The position numbers and the translations under genes were made by a program. Of a stretch of DNA of 25,700 nt, positions 1 to 7,720 are shown piece by piece; position 1 is the stretch's first letter; each line of letters starts with the position of its first letter. This DNA comes from a virus: IMG/VR virus record IMGVR_UViG_3300012017_000113, positions 1-25,700 of that record. The stretch is one strand, 5' to 3'. The notes below the pieces were generated by a model that saw only the letters and a program-made list of their open reading frames with translations, had not been told where the DNA came from and searched no databases.

Positions 1-804
1 TTTATCATACTTGCCCATGTTCTTATAAGGCTTACCAGTCTTTGGATCAAGCCATACAACGGTGTTCTCACGGTTGTTTAGGACTACATAGAAACCACCA
101 TCAATTTCTTTTGGTAATCCAGTCTTAACTAACTCAAATACTGTTCTTGCTGCACCTTGATGCGTCTGAAGGAGAATGTCAGCAGGAACAACTCGTGCTC
201 TTTCTGAATTGTTTTTAATTGCTACTTGATAGTTTGTGAGCACCCAAGTAATATGTATACTCTTCGGATCGTAGCCCATCCGCATAAGTTTTGGCACGTA
301 GGTGTTCAAATCATCCATATCTTTGAACGTTGTATCAAATATAATGTTAGGCAGTTTACCTTCTTTAGCACCATTCAACATCAAATCAATGAGTTTATCT
401 TTTGCACCAGTTGCTCGGACTAATACATGAAGTGCAAAGACATGCTCAGGTGTTCTCAGATTTAGATTCTTCATGCTGTAATCACGATCTAGAACTTGTT
501 TTTGAACAATTTCCATTTCATGTGGTTTAATCTTGCTGCCATATTTGTCTAGCAGTTGCTTCATAGTAAATTTATTCAGATAGTCCAACTTCTGGAATGC
601 CATCTTCAATTCGTCAACGTCAATGACTTTGAACTTAGGACCTTCCATAAAGTTGCTGATTGCAAATCCTTTACCACTGCCAGCACCACCTGCTAAGAAA
701 ACAACTTGACCATATGCTTTGCCGCCATTATAGACAATTTGTTTTTCATGTAGATGCTCTAAGTAATTATATTCTTTTTTATGAAAAAACTCTGTGAATT
801 TCAT
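1..804 (-). CDS. P-loop kinase/ATPase-like protein, 3' end outside the window
   Basis: The reading frame opens at an ATG at 804 and runs off the left edge, so at least 268 residues are present and the C-terminus is missing. A purine-rich AAGGAA lies a few bases upstream of the start. A clear Walker A motif, GGAGSGKG, sits at residues 39-46 after a hydrophobic strand (QVVFLA), followed by VIDVDELK near residues 60-67. This resembles zeta-toxin-like or polynucleotide-kinase-like P-loop proteins seen in T4-like marine phages. The substrate cannot be told from the sequence. The gene starts 12 bases after the hub gene ends and is probably co-transcribed with the baseplate genes. The P-loop assignment is firm, the precise family is not. 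Confidence 0.8.
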   Translation of the reverse strand, partial: MKFTEFFHKKEYNYLEHLHEKQIVYNGGKAYGQVVFLAGGAGSGKGFAISNFMEGPKFKVIDVDELKMAFQKLDYLNKFTMKQLLDKYGSKIKPHEMEIVQKQVLDRDYSMKNLNLRTPEHVFALHVLVRATGAKDKLIDLMLNGAKEGKLPNIIFDTTFKDMDDLNTYVPKLMRMGYDPKSIHITWVLTNYQVAIKNNSERARVVPADILLQTHQGAARTVFELVKTGLPKEIDGGFYVVLNNRENTVVWLDPKTGKPYKNMGKYDK

Positions 805-816
805 TTAATTTATTCC

Positions 817-3018
817 TTATCCTGGTGTATATCCATTTGCTTTCATCCAATCTATACTACCTTGATCAACTCCAGCTGCGAGTAATTGTGCCTCAGTAAT
901 TCTTTTTGTATTGTAAAAGTTTATTTTTTCACTTGCTGTTAATGTAAACCAATTTACTGGCAAAACTATATTTGCTAATGCTGCACTCTTTCTCACTAAG
1001 ATTTGATTCGCAATTTCATTAGACTCTTTGACAACTTTCTCTTTTTTAGCTGGTGGATTAATTTTATTATTAATCAAAGTTTCGTTTGCGATCAGCACTT
1101 CAGATGTTAGATTATTTAACGTATCAGGATATAATACTGTTATTGCTTCTTTTACATTTTTAAAATCGCCTTTCTTAATTGAGTTTGCGATTAATGTCAT
1201 ACCTTTATCTGTTATAAGTTTATCAGCCCTAACGCCAAAAGTTGAAATCGCCTCTTCAGATTTTATAAAAGTTAAAGCAATTTCATCTAATGTTGCTGCC
1301 TTTGTCGTTAATATATTTTTCCAATAATCTAATCCAACTTTATCTGGACTTCTTCGTAAAATTTGCTTATATAAATTTCTTATATTAGAATCCGCATCAG
1401 ATGTTGATCTGTAAGTTCTGGGCACAAGTGTTATACCAATTTTTGTTAATGCTGCTATTGATGTTTTATCTAAAGTGCCAGATGAGTCTCTTTTAGTTGA
1501 TATTAAAGTTCCATGAATTACTTTAGTTTCAGTGGATATTGCATCAGTTTTTAATGTGTCGAGGGATGCGGATGGTGTTGTCGTTGCGTATTTTGCTTTT
1601 GATATTTTTGTTGTAGATTTTATAGCTGGTTTATTTTTAACTAAAGATCCTGAACTAGATCCTTTTACAGATGGTAATGATAAGTTAAATGTGTTCTTCT
1701 CAAAGTTTACCGCAGATGATCCTCTACTTAATTGAAGTTCTTTATTATAACTGTCACCGATAATTGTATGTTTTGCCGCTGTTACGATGTAATATCCTGA
1801 ATATATGGGATCATCTTTTAATAGTGAATTTTTAGGATTTTGGATCTTATCAAAATGAGATGGAACTTTTAGGTTGACGATGCTTCCTGCACCAACATTA
1901 TTTGTTCCACCTTCAACGACAACTTCTACTTTAAATAAATTTTTTAATATTTGTCCATTTATATTATTTGATAACCAATTTTCTTTACCGTAAGGATCAT
2001 TGTATGATGATACGATTAATCTTTCTCCAGGAACTTCATCTCTACTGTCATCGTAATTAGAAAATATTGTATTCTTATATACCAAATTGTGACTATAGAA
2101 ATCACCTTCAACTTCTTTATTTGTGTATCCAATTTTTTCTAAACTAAATGCTCTTGTCAATGGATCAATAGTGGTAATTTTTGTATTATAAAATCCAGTC
2201 ATCATTACATCTAAATGATTAAATGTGCTTGCTCTTGTAAACTCGGGCGTTTTCAAAGTTTTTAAGTCTTTAACTGTCTGTCTTGTGCCAGCAGTATTGA
2301 TTTGATATGCAATTGTATACGCATCAGATATGCCTTGATCAATTAAATTTTCAAAACTTCCAAAGTAATGTGGCGCATTCTCACCTTTTGTCGGCAATAA
2401 TCTTTCAAAGCATACAAAAAATTTATTTTTTATGCACGATCTTTTTGCCAAATATTCTATGAGAACGTGTGGTTTTAATCCTGTACTAATAAAAGGGTCA
2501 TTAAAAACTAAATCCGGATCTTCAATTGAAATTTCGTTCTCACTAATGTCAGAATAAATTCTTTGTATAGCTTTTTTAAAACTTATACCATTTTTAAATG
2601 TGCTGTAATATCTTCTCTTTAAAGACTGTATAAATGCTTTTGTTGTAAAATTTATTTCAAAAGTTGTATTTAAGTTTTTATCGACTGTGCTTTTTGAAAT
2701 TGAGTGAACAACAAAATCTTGTCTCCAAACAAGTATTTCGTTTGTAATTGGTTTGGAAAGTTTAATTTCTATTTCTTCACCACCTGTAATTCTATATTTT
2801 TCTAGCATACCCTCTGTATCTTTTATTCCAACGATACCGGATACAGCAAAAGAAAACACATTTTCGAATAGTTCTATCTTGTTATATCTACCCTTTAGTG
2901 TTACAATTTCACCATAGTTTGTTTTAAGATTAAATTCGCTAACAAGAACCTTATCGCCTAAGTGTGTGTTTACTTGAGCGTCAGATTTTATTTTAGGTTT
3001 TGATTTTCCGATTGCCAT
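817..3018 (-). CDS. Baseplate hub protein (gp27-like) with long C-terminal extension carrying a DUF4214-like domain
   Basis: This 733-residue protein has a gp27/gpD-like hub region over roughly residues 1-440. Features there are GMLEKYRITGGEEIEI near 70-85 and a C-terminal hub strand region (GYYIVTAAKHTIIGD, about 408-422) comparable to the end of T4 gp27. T4 gp27 is only about 390 residues, so the remaining ~290 residues are an addition. After a Ser/Lys/Thr-rich linker (about 450-500), residues 544-592 match the DUF4214 pattern (LYKQILRRSPDKVGLDYW, then a helix ending in FIKSEEA). The last ~48 residues (686-733) form a small module that recurs in the tape-measure protein. The gene follows gp53 almost without gap, in a baseplate operon. 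Hub identity is inferred from pattern and context; the extension's role (cell-surface glycan contact or protein docking) is a guess. Confidence 0.72.
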   Translation of the reverse strand: MAIGKSKPKIKSDAQVNTHLGDKVLVSEFNLKTNYGEIVTLKGRYNKIELFENVFSFAVSGIVGIKDTEGMLEKYRITGGEEIEIKLSKPITNEILVWRQDFVVHSISKSTVDKNLNTTFEINFTTKAFIQSLKRRYYSTFKNGISFKKAIQRIYSDISENEISIEDPDLVFNDPFISTGLKPHVLIEYLAKRSCIKNKFFVCFERLLPTKGENAPHYFGSFENLIDQGISDAYTIAYQINTAGTRQTVKDLKTLKTPEFTRASTFNHLDVMMTGFYNTKITTIDPLTRAFSLEKIGYTNKEVEGDFYSHNLVYKNTIFSNYDDSRDEVPGERLIVSSYNDPYGKENWLSNNINGQILKNLFKVEVVVEGGTNNVGAGSIVNLKVPSHFDKIQNPKNSLLKDDPIYSGYYIVTAAKHTIIGDSYNKELQLSRGSSAVNFEKNTFNLSLPSVKGSSSGSLVKNKPAIKSTTKISKAKYATTTPSASLDTLKTDAISTETKVIHGTLISTKRDSSGTLDKTSIAALTKIGITLVPRTYRSTSDADSNIRNLYKQILRRSPDKVGLDYWKNILTTKAATLDEIALTFIKSEEAISTFGVRADKLITDKGMTLIANSIKKGDFKNVKEAITVLYPDTLNNLTSEVLIANETLINNKINPPAKKEKVVKESNEIANQILVRKSAALANIVLPVNWFTLTASEKINFYNTKRITEAQLLAAGVDQGSIDWMKANGYTPG

Positions 3019-3019
3019 T

Positions 3020-3547
3020 TTAAACGATTGGATTTTCCAATGATGATTTGAGTGCAGTATCTAATGCAGGTATGACGGCAGGATTTAATAACTTTATTCT
3101 TGATTTGATTATATTTTTTCTTTGCTCGTATTCATATACACTTTCAATCTTTCTTTCATTTGTGGATAAATTTGTGTAACTTGCAAGATCGATTTGATGA
3201 TCAAAAATATTATAATATCTATATGATGTTTGTGCTGCGCCAATGCTACCATATTTATCCGCAATGTACTTATCAAATGCTTCAGATGACTTAGGCCAAT
3301 CATCATAGATACTGTAAACATCATTTGTGAGTAAAATAATCCAATCGTAGTATTGATTACCATAAACTTTATATGCAACTTGATCCGGTCTTTCACCATC
3401 ATGTACAATATATGGCGTGTAACTAATATACCTATAAGATTTTATAAACTCTTTAAATCGAATAGATTGAGTTAAATCAATTGCCGTAATTTGATCAAAA
3501 TCATTGACGTTATATTGAATTCTTTGGAAAAGTGTAAAGTATGACAT
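3020..3547 (-). CDS. 53: Baseplate wedge protein gp53-like
   Basis: This 175-residue protein has the typical gp53 layout: N-terminal MSYFTLFQRIQYNV, then a compact region with DGERPDQVAYKVYG and YYDWIILLTNDVY (about residues 50-80). That region marks the LysM-like core of gp53 in T4-like phages. In T4, gp53 joins the wedge arms together around the hub. The length is close to the family's usual ~180-200 residues. It lies between the gp48-like cap gene (3 bases upstream) and the hub gene (1 base downstream), which fits a baseplate operon. No strong Shine-Dalgarno is seen, so translation may be coupled to the gene before it. Confidence 0.85.
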   Translation of the reverse strand: MSYFTLFQRIQYNVNDFDQITAIDLTQSIRFKEFIKSYRYISYTPYIVHDGERPDQVAYKVYGNQYYDWIILLTNDVYSIYDDWPKSSEAFDKYIADKYGSIGAAQTSYRYYNIFDHQIDLASYTNLSTNERKIESVYEYEQRKNIIKSRIKLLNPAVIPALDTALKSSLENPIV

Positions 3548-3550
3548 AAC

Positions 3551-4558
3551 TTAAAATATAGTTTTAGTTAGTATCGAAGATTCTTGTGCTACGTCATTTC
3601 TTGTAAGGAGCACTGATTCTCTGAGAGATATGTTCATTATAACATCAGATGGAAAATAGTTTTCATTATCTCCTTCATAAAATGTCATTTTATTTTGAGA
3701 CCCATAAGTAATTTGAACATTCTCAATAACACATAGTTTACTTTCAAACATTAGCGATTGCGAAGTGTCGCCACTTGATGCCATTACAATTGATAACTTA
3801 CACATGTCAGGATATCCAAATGTAAATGTGGCGCCAGCTGCCAGAGTTCCAACATCTTCATCATTGATCTGACCTTCCGCATTTAATCTAATGGCATCCC
3901 TTTCTTCTTCAGATAATTTTTCATCGTCCACATTTGCAGGATCAAAGGTACTTGATCCTAGAGTGCTTTGAAATCCTGATATTGAACTTTCACCCAAAGA
4001 TGGTGATGAAGCATATCTAAAAAGTGTAATGATATCACGCATTGCTTGCGCTTCATTTAAAGATGTGGGTCTAAAAGTAAAGCTAGGAGTAAATCTTCTA
4101 AACTGAGGGCCTTTATAGATTAATTGTTGAAAGTTATTAATCATTTGTCTAGTTAGAAATTCGGCTTGAGGCACTCCAGTTGCGCCTGCTGACAAAAATT
4201 TGCCTGCTGCACCTCCAACACCACCTAATAACTGTCTTCGCAACGCTTCTAATCCTGTTCCACCCGCTTTTTGTAATGTTTCTAAAAATCCGGAGTTTGT
4301 ATCAAATGGTGTGCCAAAAATGCCTTCCTGTTCCTGAAATGGATTTGATAATGTTGTTTCAAACGTTCCAATCATACGAATAAATATTACGGGTAAAGAA
4401 TCTGTTTCATTTCCGGTGTTGTCATAAAACTGAAATTTCATGACTGGACCCCAAAAATCTTTTTGTGCTTCTTGAAAACCAAACTCTAATACGCTTGAAT
4501 TATATAATTGCAAGTCTTGTGTTTGAGAATTTGGTCTAAAATTAGTTTCCGTTGCCAT
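3551..4558 (-). CDS. Baseplate tail-tube cap protein (gp48-like; gp54 is the alternative)
   Basis: This 335-residue protein fits the tube-initiation proteins that cap the T4 baseplate (gp48 about 364 residues, gp54 about 320). The region around residues 160-190 (FTPSFTFRPTSLNEAQAMRDI, then a helix) and the C-terminal strands SKLCVIENVQITYG and NISLRESVLLTR resemble the gp48/gp54/gp19 tube fold, where a long helix packs on a beta sandwich. A Gly/Ala-rich flexible insert lies near residues 95-130. It is the first gene of the minus-strand baseplate block (cap, gp53, hub, kinase-like), with an AAGGA ribosome-binding site. I favour gp48 on context, but cannot separate it from gp54 without a profile search. 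Confidence 0.65.
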   Translation of the reverse strand: MATETNFRPNSQTQDLQLYNSSVLEFGFQEAQKDFWGPVMKFQFYDNTGNETDSLPVIFIRMIGTFETTLSNPFQEQEGIFGTPFDTNSGFLETLQKAGGTGLEALRRQLLGGVGGAAGKFLSAGATGVPQAEFLTRQMINNFQQLIYKGPQFRRFTPSFTFRPTSLNEAQAMRDIITLFRYASSPSLGESSISGFQSTLGSSTFDPANVDDEKLSEEERDAIRLNAEGQINDEDVGTLAAGATFTFGYPDMCKLSIVMASSGDTSQSLMFESKLCVIENVQITYGSQNKMTFYEGDNENYFPSDVIMNISLRESVLLTRNDVAQESSILTKTIF

Positions 4559-4577
4559 TTTAATCCTTAATTTTTTA

Positions 4578-4587
4578 CTTATTTATG
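4578..4587 (-). promoter_or_regulatory. Candidate T4-type late promoter -10 box for the baseplate operon
   Basis: On the minus strand the 26-base gap between divergent genes reads CATAAATAAG, one base off the T4 late box TATAAATA. It is placed so that initiation would fall just before the AAGGA ribosome-binding site of the gp48-like gene. The box overlaps the start codon of the divergent gp4 gene. A gp33 homologue in this window shows the phage has the T4 late-transcription system. The assignment rests on a short AT-rich match and is tentative. Confidence 0.35.
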
Positions 4588-5028
4588 TCTTATAAAGGTC
4601 GATTTGTACCAAAAAATTATCAAAAGTATAAAGGTGATCCAACCAATATCATCTTTAGAAGTCTTTTGGAAAGAAAATTCATGGTATATTGTGATACCAA
4701 TCAATGGATCCTTCAGTGGAGTTCTGAAGAGATTATCATACCCTATGTGTCGCCAGTTGATAAACGGTGGCACAGATACTTTCCTGACTTCTACATTAAA
4801 TATCGTGACAAAGATCATAACATCAGAGAATCACTGATTGAAGTCAAACCATATACGCAGATTTCGTCTCCTAAGATTAAGATGTCAGCAAGAGGAAAGC
4901 CGACAACACGATTTCTTCGTGAAGCTGTTACTTGGGAAGTCAATCAAGCAAAATGGAAAGCAGCAATGGAGTATTGTTTAGATAGGAAATGGGAATTTAA
5001 ATTGATGACCGAGAAAGAATTGAGATAA
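4585..5028 (+). CDS. 4: Head completion nuclease gp4-like (PD-(D/E)XK fold)
   Basis: This 147-residue protein matches the T4 gp4 head-completion family, which acts at the portal after packaging before tails attach. It carries the fold's catalytic signature: FPDFYI with Asp68, then LIEVKPY with Glu86-x-Lys88. An upstream FRSLLERKF segment (residues 24-32) supplies the usual N-terminal glutamate region. Length is normal for the family (about 150). It heads the plus-strand head/tail block and is divergent from the gp48-like gene only 26 bases away, so its regulatory signals overlap those of the baseplate operon. Confidence 0.85.
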   Translation: MSYKGRFVPKNYQKYKGDPTNIIFRSLLERKFMVYCDTNQWILQWSSEEIIIPYVSPVDKRWHRYFPDFYIKYRDKDHNIRESLIEVKPYTQISSPKIKMSARGKPTTRFLREAVTWEVNQAKWKAAMEYCLDRKWEFKLMTEKELR

Positions 5029-5038
5029 ATAGAAAACT

Positions 5039-5629
5039 ATGGCAATATTCGACAAAGTTTTACAGCAAGGTGCACGACAAGGAATTATTCCTGCGAAGAC
5101 TAAGTTCGCCAGGGAATGGTATCGATCTGCTGCCGAAAGTTTATACAGCCGAAGAATTTCATCGGACACACTTTTAAGAGATGAAACAAGATTGGTAAAT
5201 AATATAACATATGGTTATATGTATGGATTTGCTTACGATCCTAAATGGAAGAAAGAACTACCTTATTATGACCAGTTTCCTCTTATATTTCCTGTAGAGT
5301 TCCACAAAGATGGCTTTAACGGAATTAATTTTCACTATTTACCACCAATATTGAGAGCCAAATTAATGGACGCACTTTACACAACGGTAAATAATAAAAC
5401 ATATGACGCTACGACAAAAGTTAGAATTTCATACGATATACTCAAAGGCGTTTCAAAATTTAGATTATTTAAACCAACATTAAAAAAGTATTTAAGAAAT
5501 CATATTAGATCAAATTTTCTTCAAGTATCATCTAGTGAATGGGATATTGCACTGTTCTTGCCAACAGAAAACTTTAAAAAGGCAAATAAAGATCAAGTTT
5601 GGGCAGACTCAAGAAAGAAAGTAGGATAA
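5039..5629 (+). CDS. Conserved T4-like phage protein, possible gp2-type DNA end protector
   Basis: A 196-residue basic protein with the conserved segment YYDQFPLIFPV (about residues 75-85), then GFNGINFHYLPPILRAKLMDA. I associate this with a marine T4-like family often labelled DNA end protector (T4 gp2), but I recall the family label rather than an alignment. It follows gp4 by 10 bases, and genes 2 and 4 are also close in T4. The C-terminus is basic (ADSRKKVG). No Shine-Dalgarno precedes the ATG. The stop codon of gp4 lies only 10 bases before it, so coupling is likely. The coding call is sure; the function is tentative, and a neck or tail-completion protein is the alternative. Confidence 0.6.
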   Translation: MAIFDKVLQQGARQGIIPAKTKFAREWYRSAAESLYSRRISSDTLLRDETRLVNNITYGYMYGFAYDPKWKKELPYYDQFPLIFPVEFHKDGFNGINFHYLPPILRAKLMDALYTTVNNKTYDATTKVRISYDILKGVSKFRLFKPTLKKYLRNHIRSNFLQVSSSEWDIALFLPTENFKKANKDQVWADSRKKVG

Positions 5630-5633
5630 TCGC

Positions 5634-6191
5634 ATGTCATTTAGCATTTCAGATTTTAGAAATAATGTAGGTGCTTTGGCTCGTCCTAACTTATGGAGAG
5701 CAGAAATTGATACAAATCAAGCAGGCGGCGCTGCGGCTGCACCATCAACATTTTCTTTTAGATGCGAAAAAACGATTGCTCCAGGAAGAACTCTAGCGAC
5801 CGTCGATGATATAGGATTTGGACCTGCATTAAAACTTCCGTATGAAACAACATATGAAGACTTAGACGTTACTGTAATTTGCGCTCAGGATATGGCTGAG
5901 AGAAAATTTTTTGAAGGATGGATGGACAATATTGTGTATACTAAATCATCCGGATCATCAGGAAAACCTGGATTGATTCGATTTTATAAAGACTATGCTG
6001 AAGGCAATTATCTTACCATTTATCAAATGAATGAGGTTGGAAAAGATATTTTTAAACATAAATTAATAAACGTTTATCCGATTCGCTTGAGTGCGATGAA
6101 TCTAAGTTGGGAAGAAACGAATACGTATCAAAGATTTGATGTAACATTTGCATATCAATATTATGAATGGGAAATACCTGAAGCTGCTTAA
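5634..6191 (+). CDS. 19: Tail tube protein gp19-like
   Basis: This 185-residue protein is the major tail-tube subunit. It has the N-terminal pattern FSISDFRNNVGALARPNLWRA, the strand EKTIAPGRTL, the segment RKFFEGWMDNIV (about residues 87-98) and the C-terminal HKLINVYPIRLS region, then LSWEETNTYQRFDVTFAYQY. This is the signature of the Phage_T4_gp19 family, whose hexamers stack on gp48/gp54 to form the tube. Length is standard (T4 gp19 is 163 residues). An AGGA ribosome-binding site precedes the ATG. The sheath gene (gp18), usually next to it in T4, is not in this window. Confidence 0.92.
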   Translation: MSFSISDFRNNVGALARPNLWRAEIDTNQAGGAAAAPSTFSFRCEKTIAPGRTLATVDDIGFGPALKLPYETTYEDLDVTVICAQDMAERKFFEGWMDNIVYTKSSGSSGKPGLIRFYKDYAEGNYLTIYQMNEVGKDIFKHKLINVYPIRLSAMNLSWEETNTYQRFDVTFAYQYYEWEIPEAA

Positions 6192-6214
6192 CTATAATTT
6201 TTTGGAGATTTACA

Positions 6215-6955
6215 ATGCCTTTACCTAAAATTGATTCACCTATTTTTGAGTTGACATTACCATCCACTGGCGAACAAATCAAATACAGACCCTTTCTAGT
6301 AAAAGAGCAGAAAATTCTTTTGTTTGCTTTGGAAGGTGGCGAACAAAAAGATATGATATCTGCTATAAAACAAATCATTTCAAATTGTTCTATTACGCCC
6401 GTAGATGTTGAAAAACTTCCAACTTTTGATTTAGAATACTTTTTTGTTCGATTGAGAGCAAAGTCTATTAGCGAAACTGTAGATTTAATTATGAGACATG
6501 CTAATGGTACAAATAGTAAGGATGAAGAATGCGACGGTGAAGTTAGAGTGAAGTTTAATCTTTTAGATTTAGAAGTTGTTAAAAATGAAAATCACATGGA
6601 CAATATTGTTTTAGATGAGATTAAAAAGATTGGTGTAAAGTTAAAATATCCTACAATGAACATGAGCAACCTTGATCTTGATGGAAATAAGACTCAAATG
6701 GATATCGCTACAGAAAGTATTATTCATAGCATAGATTACATCTATGACGAGGACAATATTTACAAAAAAGAAGATACATCCAAAGCTGAATTGGTAGAGT
6801 TTATCGACAATCTTTCACAAGAACAGTTTACTAAACTTGCTACATTTTTTGAAACTATGCCTAAACTTAAACACAAAATTAAATGGAAATGCAATAAATG
6901 TAGAATGGAAGAAGAAACTGAACTGGAGGGTATGGCAAATTTTTTCGACTTTTGA
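6215..6955 (+). CDS. 26: Baseplate hub/tail assembly protein gp26-like
   Basis: A 246-residue protein of the T4 base plate gp26 family. It starts MPLPKIDSPIFELTLPSTG, followed by the typical KYRPFLVKEQKILLFALEGG (about residues 24-43), a helical middle (FDLEYFFVRLRAKSISE), and a C-terminal CNKC pair before ELEGMANFFDF. A GGAG ribosome-binding site lies 8 bases before the ATG. Its last codons contain a perfect X-XXY-YYZ slippery heptamer (A-AAT-TTT at 6937-6943), and the next ORF is in the -1 frame. This recalls lambda G/GT-type tail chaperones that precede tape-measure genes. In T4, gene 26 is followed by gene 51, which acts in hub assembly. Confidence 0.8.
   Translation: MPLPKIDSPIFELTLPSTGEQIKYRPFLVKEQKILLFALEGGEQKDMISAIKQIISNCSITPVDVEKLPTFDLEYFFVRLRAKSISETVDLIMRHANGTNSKDEECDGEVRVKFNLLDLEVVKNENHMDNIVLDEIKKIGVKLKYPTMNMSNLDLDGNKTQMDIATESIIHSIDYIYDEDNIYKKEDTSKAELVEFIDNLSQEQFTKLATFFETMPKLKHKIKWKCNKCRMEEETELEGMANFFDF
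6925..6943 (+). promoter_or_regulatory. Candidate -1 programmed ribosomal frameshift site in the gp26-like gene
   Basis: The heptamer A-AAT-TTT (6937-6943) is in the reading frame of gp26 (GCA AAT TTT) and obeys the X-XXY-YYZ rule. A Shine-Dalgarno-like GGAGGG lies 6 bases upstream (6925-6930). It is too far from the ATG at 6955 to start that ORF, but resembles the internal stimulator of dnaX frameshifting. After slippage the -1 frame is open from 6943 through 7149, giving a fusion of 243 + 68 = 311 residues. No obvious downstream hairpin was seen. Confidence 0.5.
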
Positions 6956-7149
6956 TGGGGCATGACAATTTGCTTTCTTACTATAAAACAAATTTCAACC
7001 TCATGCAACATCATAAATATAGTTTATCAGAGTTGGAAAATATGTTTCCTTTTGAACGTGATATTTACATACTGTTACTAAGCCAACACATAGAACAAGA
7101 GAACCAAAAAATAGCTCAACAACAGAGTACGTCAAAAGGAAGAAGATAA
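6955..7149 (+). CDS. Small protein overlapping gp26 in the -1 frame (possible gp51-like or frameshift extension)
   Basis: From the ATG at 6955 this gives 64 residues, MGHDNLLSYYKTNFNLMQHH onward, ending in a charged tail (QQQSTSKGRR). The start overlaps the gp26 stop by one base (TGATG). An in-frame TTG at 6952 exists but is a poorer start. No ribosome-binding site is at a useful distance. The segment MFPFERDIYILLLSQHI resembles small hub-assembly ORFs between gp26 and the tape measure in marine T4-like phages. It is therefore made either by coupled re-initiation or as the C-terminal part of a gp26 frameshift fusion. The function is unknown; the position suggests a tail assembly chaperone role. 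Confidence 0.65.
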   Translation: MGHDNLLSYYKTNFNLMQHHKYSLSELENMFPFERDIYILLLSQHIEQENQKIAQQQSTSKGRR

Positions 7150-7715
7150 TGGCATTTCAATTTGGAGTAAAAAAAGAAGAACCAAAAGTAGAAGAGCCTA
7201 AGAAGGAAGAGCCAGCGGAGACTGCGAATAAAGAAGATTGGATGACAAAAAAATGGCGTCCAATGATGGCAATCATGTATATGATTTGTTGTCTAGCAGA
7301 CTTTGCTATTTTTCCTATCATGTTTACGATTGTTCAATTTTGGGAAACTCAAGCAGCAAATGATGCATTCCGTCAATGGGTGCCAATCACACTTCAAGGT
7401 GGTGGTTTATTTCATGTAGCGATGGGTGCAGTTTTAGGTGTCACAGCATTTGGCCGTACGCAGGAAAAGATTGCAGGTGCTGCTAACGGTACACCAACTC
7501 CAACATTAAGTTCTACACCTCCTTCAATGTCTGGTCCTCAAATGAGTGGTGGTTATACTCCACCAGTTAGAAGCATGCCGCCATCATACAATGATCCTTA
7601 TTCAAATGGATCTGTTACAACAAGTTCAACGACAACAACCACGACAACAACTGGCGCACCAAATTTAGCAAGAATTCGCCAGCTTGATCCGGATAATGTA
7701 TTTGAACGTGGATAA
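7149..7715 (+). CDS. Two-TM membrane protein, holin-like (3TM/GTA holin family)
   Basis: A 188-residue protein. The N-terminus is Lys/Glu/Pro-rich (residues 7-30). Then comes KWRPMMAIMYMICCLADFAI (from residue 35) leading into a long hydrophobic segment to about 64, and a second membrane segment at about 80-101 (GLFHVAMGAVLGVTAFGR). The pattern KWRP...hydrophobic...GRTQEK matches the 'holin of 3TMs' family found in gene transfer agents and marine phages. The C-terminal half is low complexity, Pro/Ser/Thr-rich with a run of eight threonines. It starts on the last base of the previous stop (TAATG), after AGGAAG. Because it lies among tail genes, a virion membrane role is an alternative. The secreted SleB lysin would be its lysis partner. 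Confidence 0.65.
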   Translation: MAFQFGVKKEEPKVEEPKKEEPAETANKEDWMTKKWRPMMAIMYMICCLADFAIFPIMFTIVQFWETQAANDAFRQWVPITLQGGGLFHVAMGAVLGVTAFGRTQEKIAGAANGTPTPTLSSTPPSMSGPQMSGGYTPPVRSMPPSYNDPYSNGSVTTSSTTTTTTTTGAPNLARIRQLDPDNVFERG

Positions 7716-7720
7716 ATTAA

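Noticed and set aside
3109-3408. Minus-strand 99-codon ORF
   Set aside because: It lies entirely within gp53 on the same strand in another frame and has a Met/Ile-rich composition typical of a shadow frame.
5025-5031. ATAAATA as a late promoter for the gene at 5039
   Set aside because: It includes the gp4 stop codon and ends 7 bases before the start codon, leaving no room for a leader.
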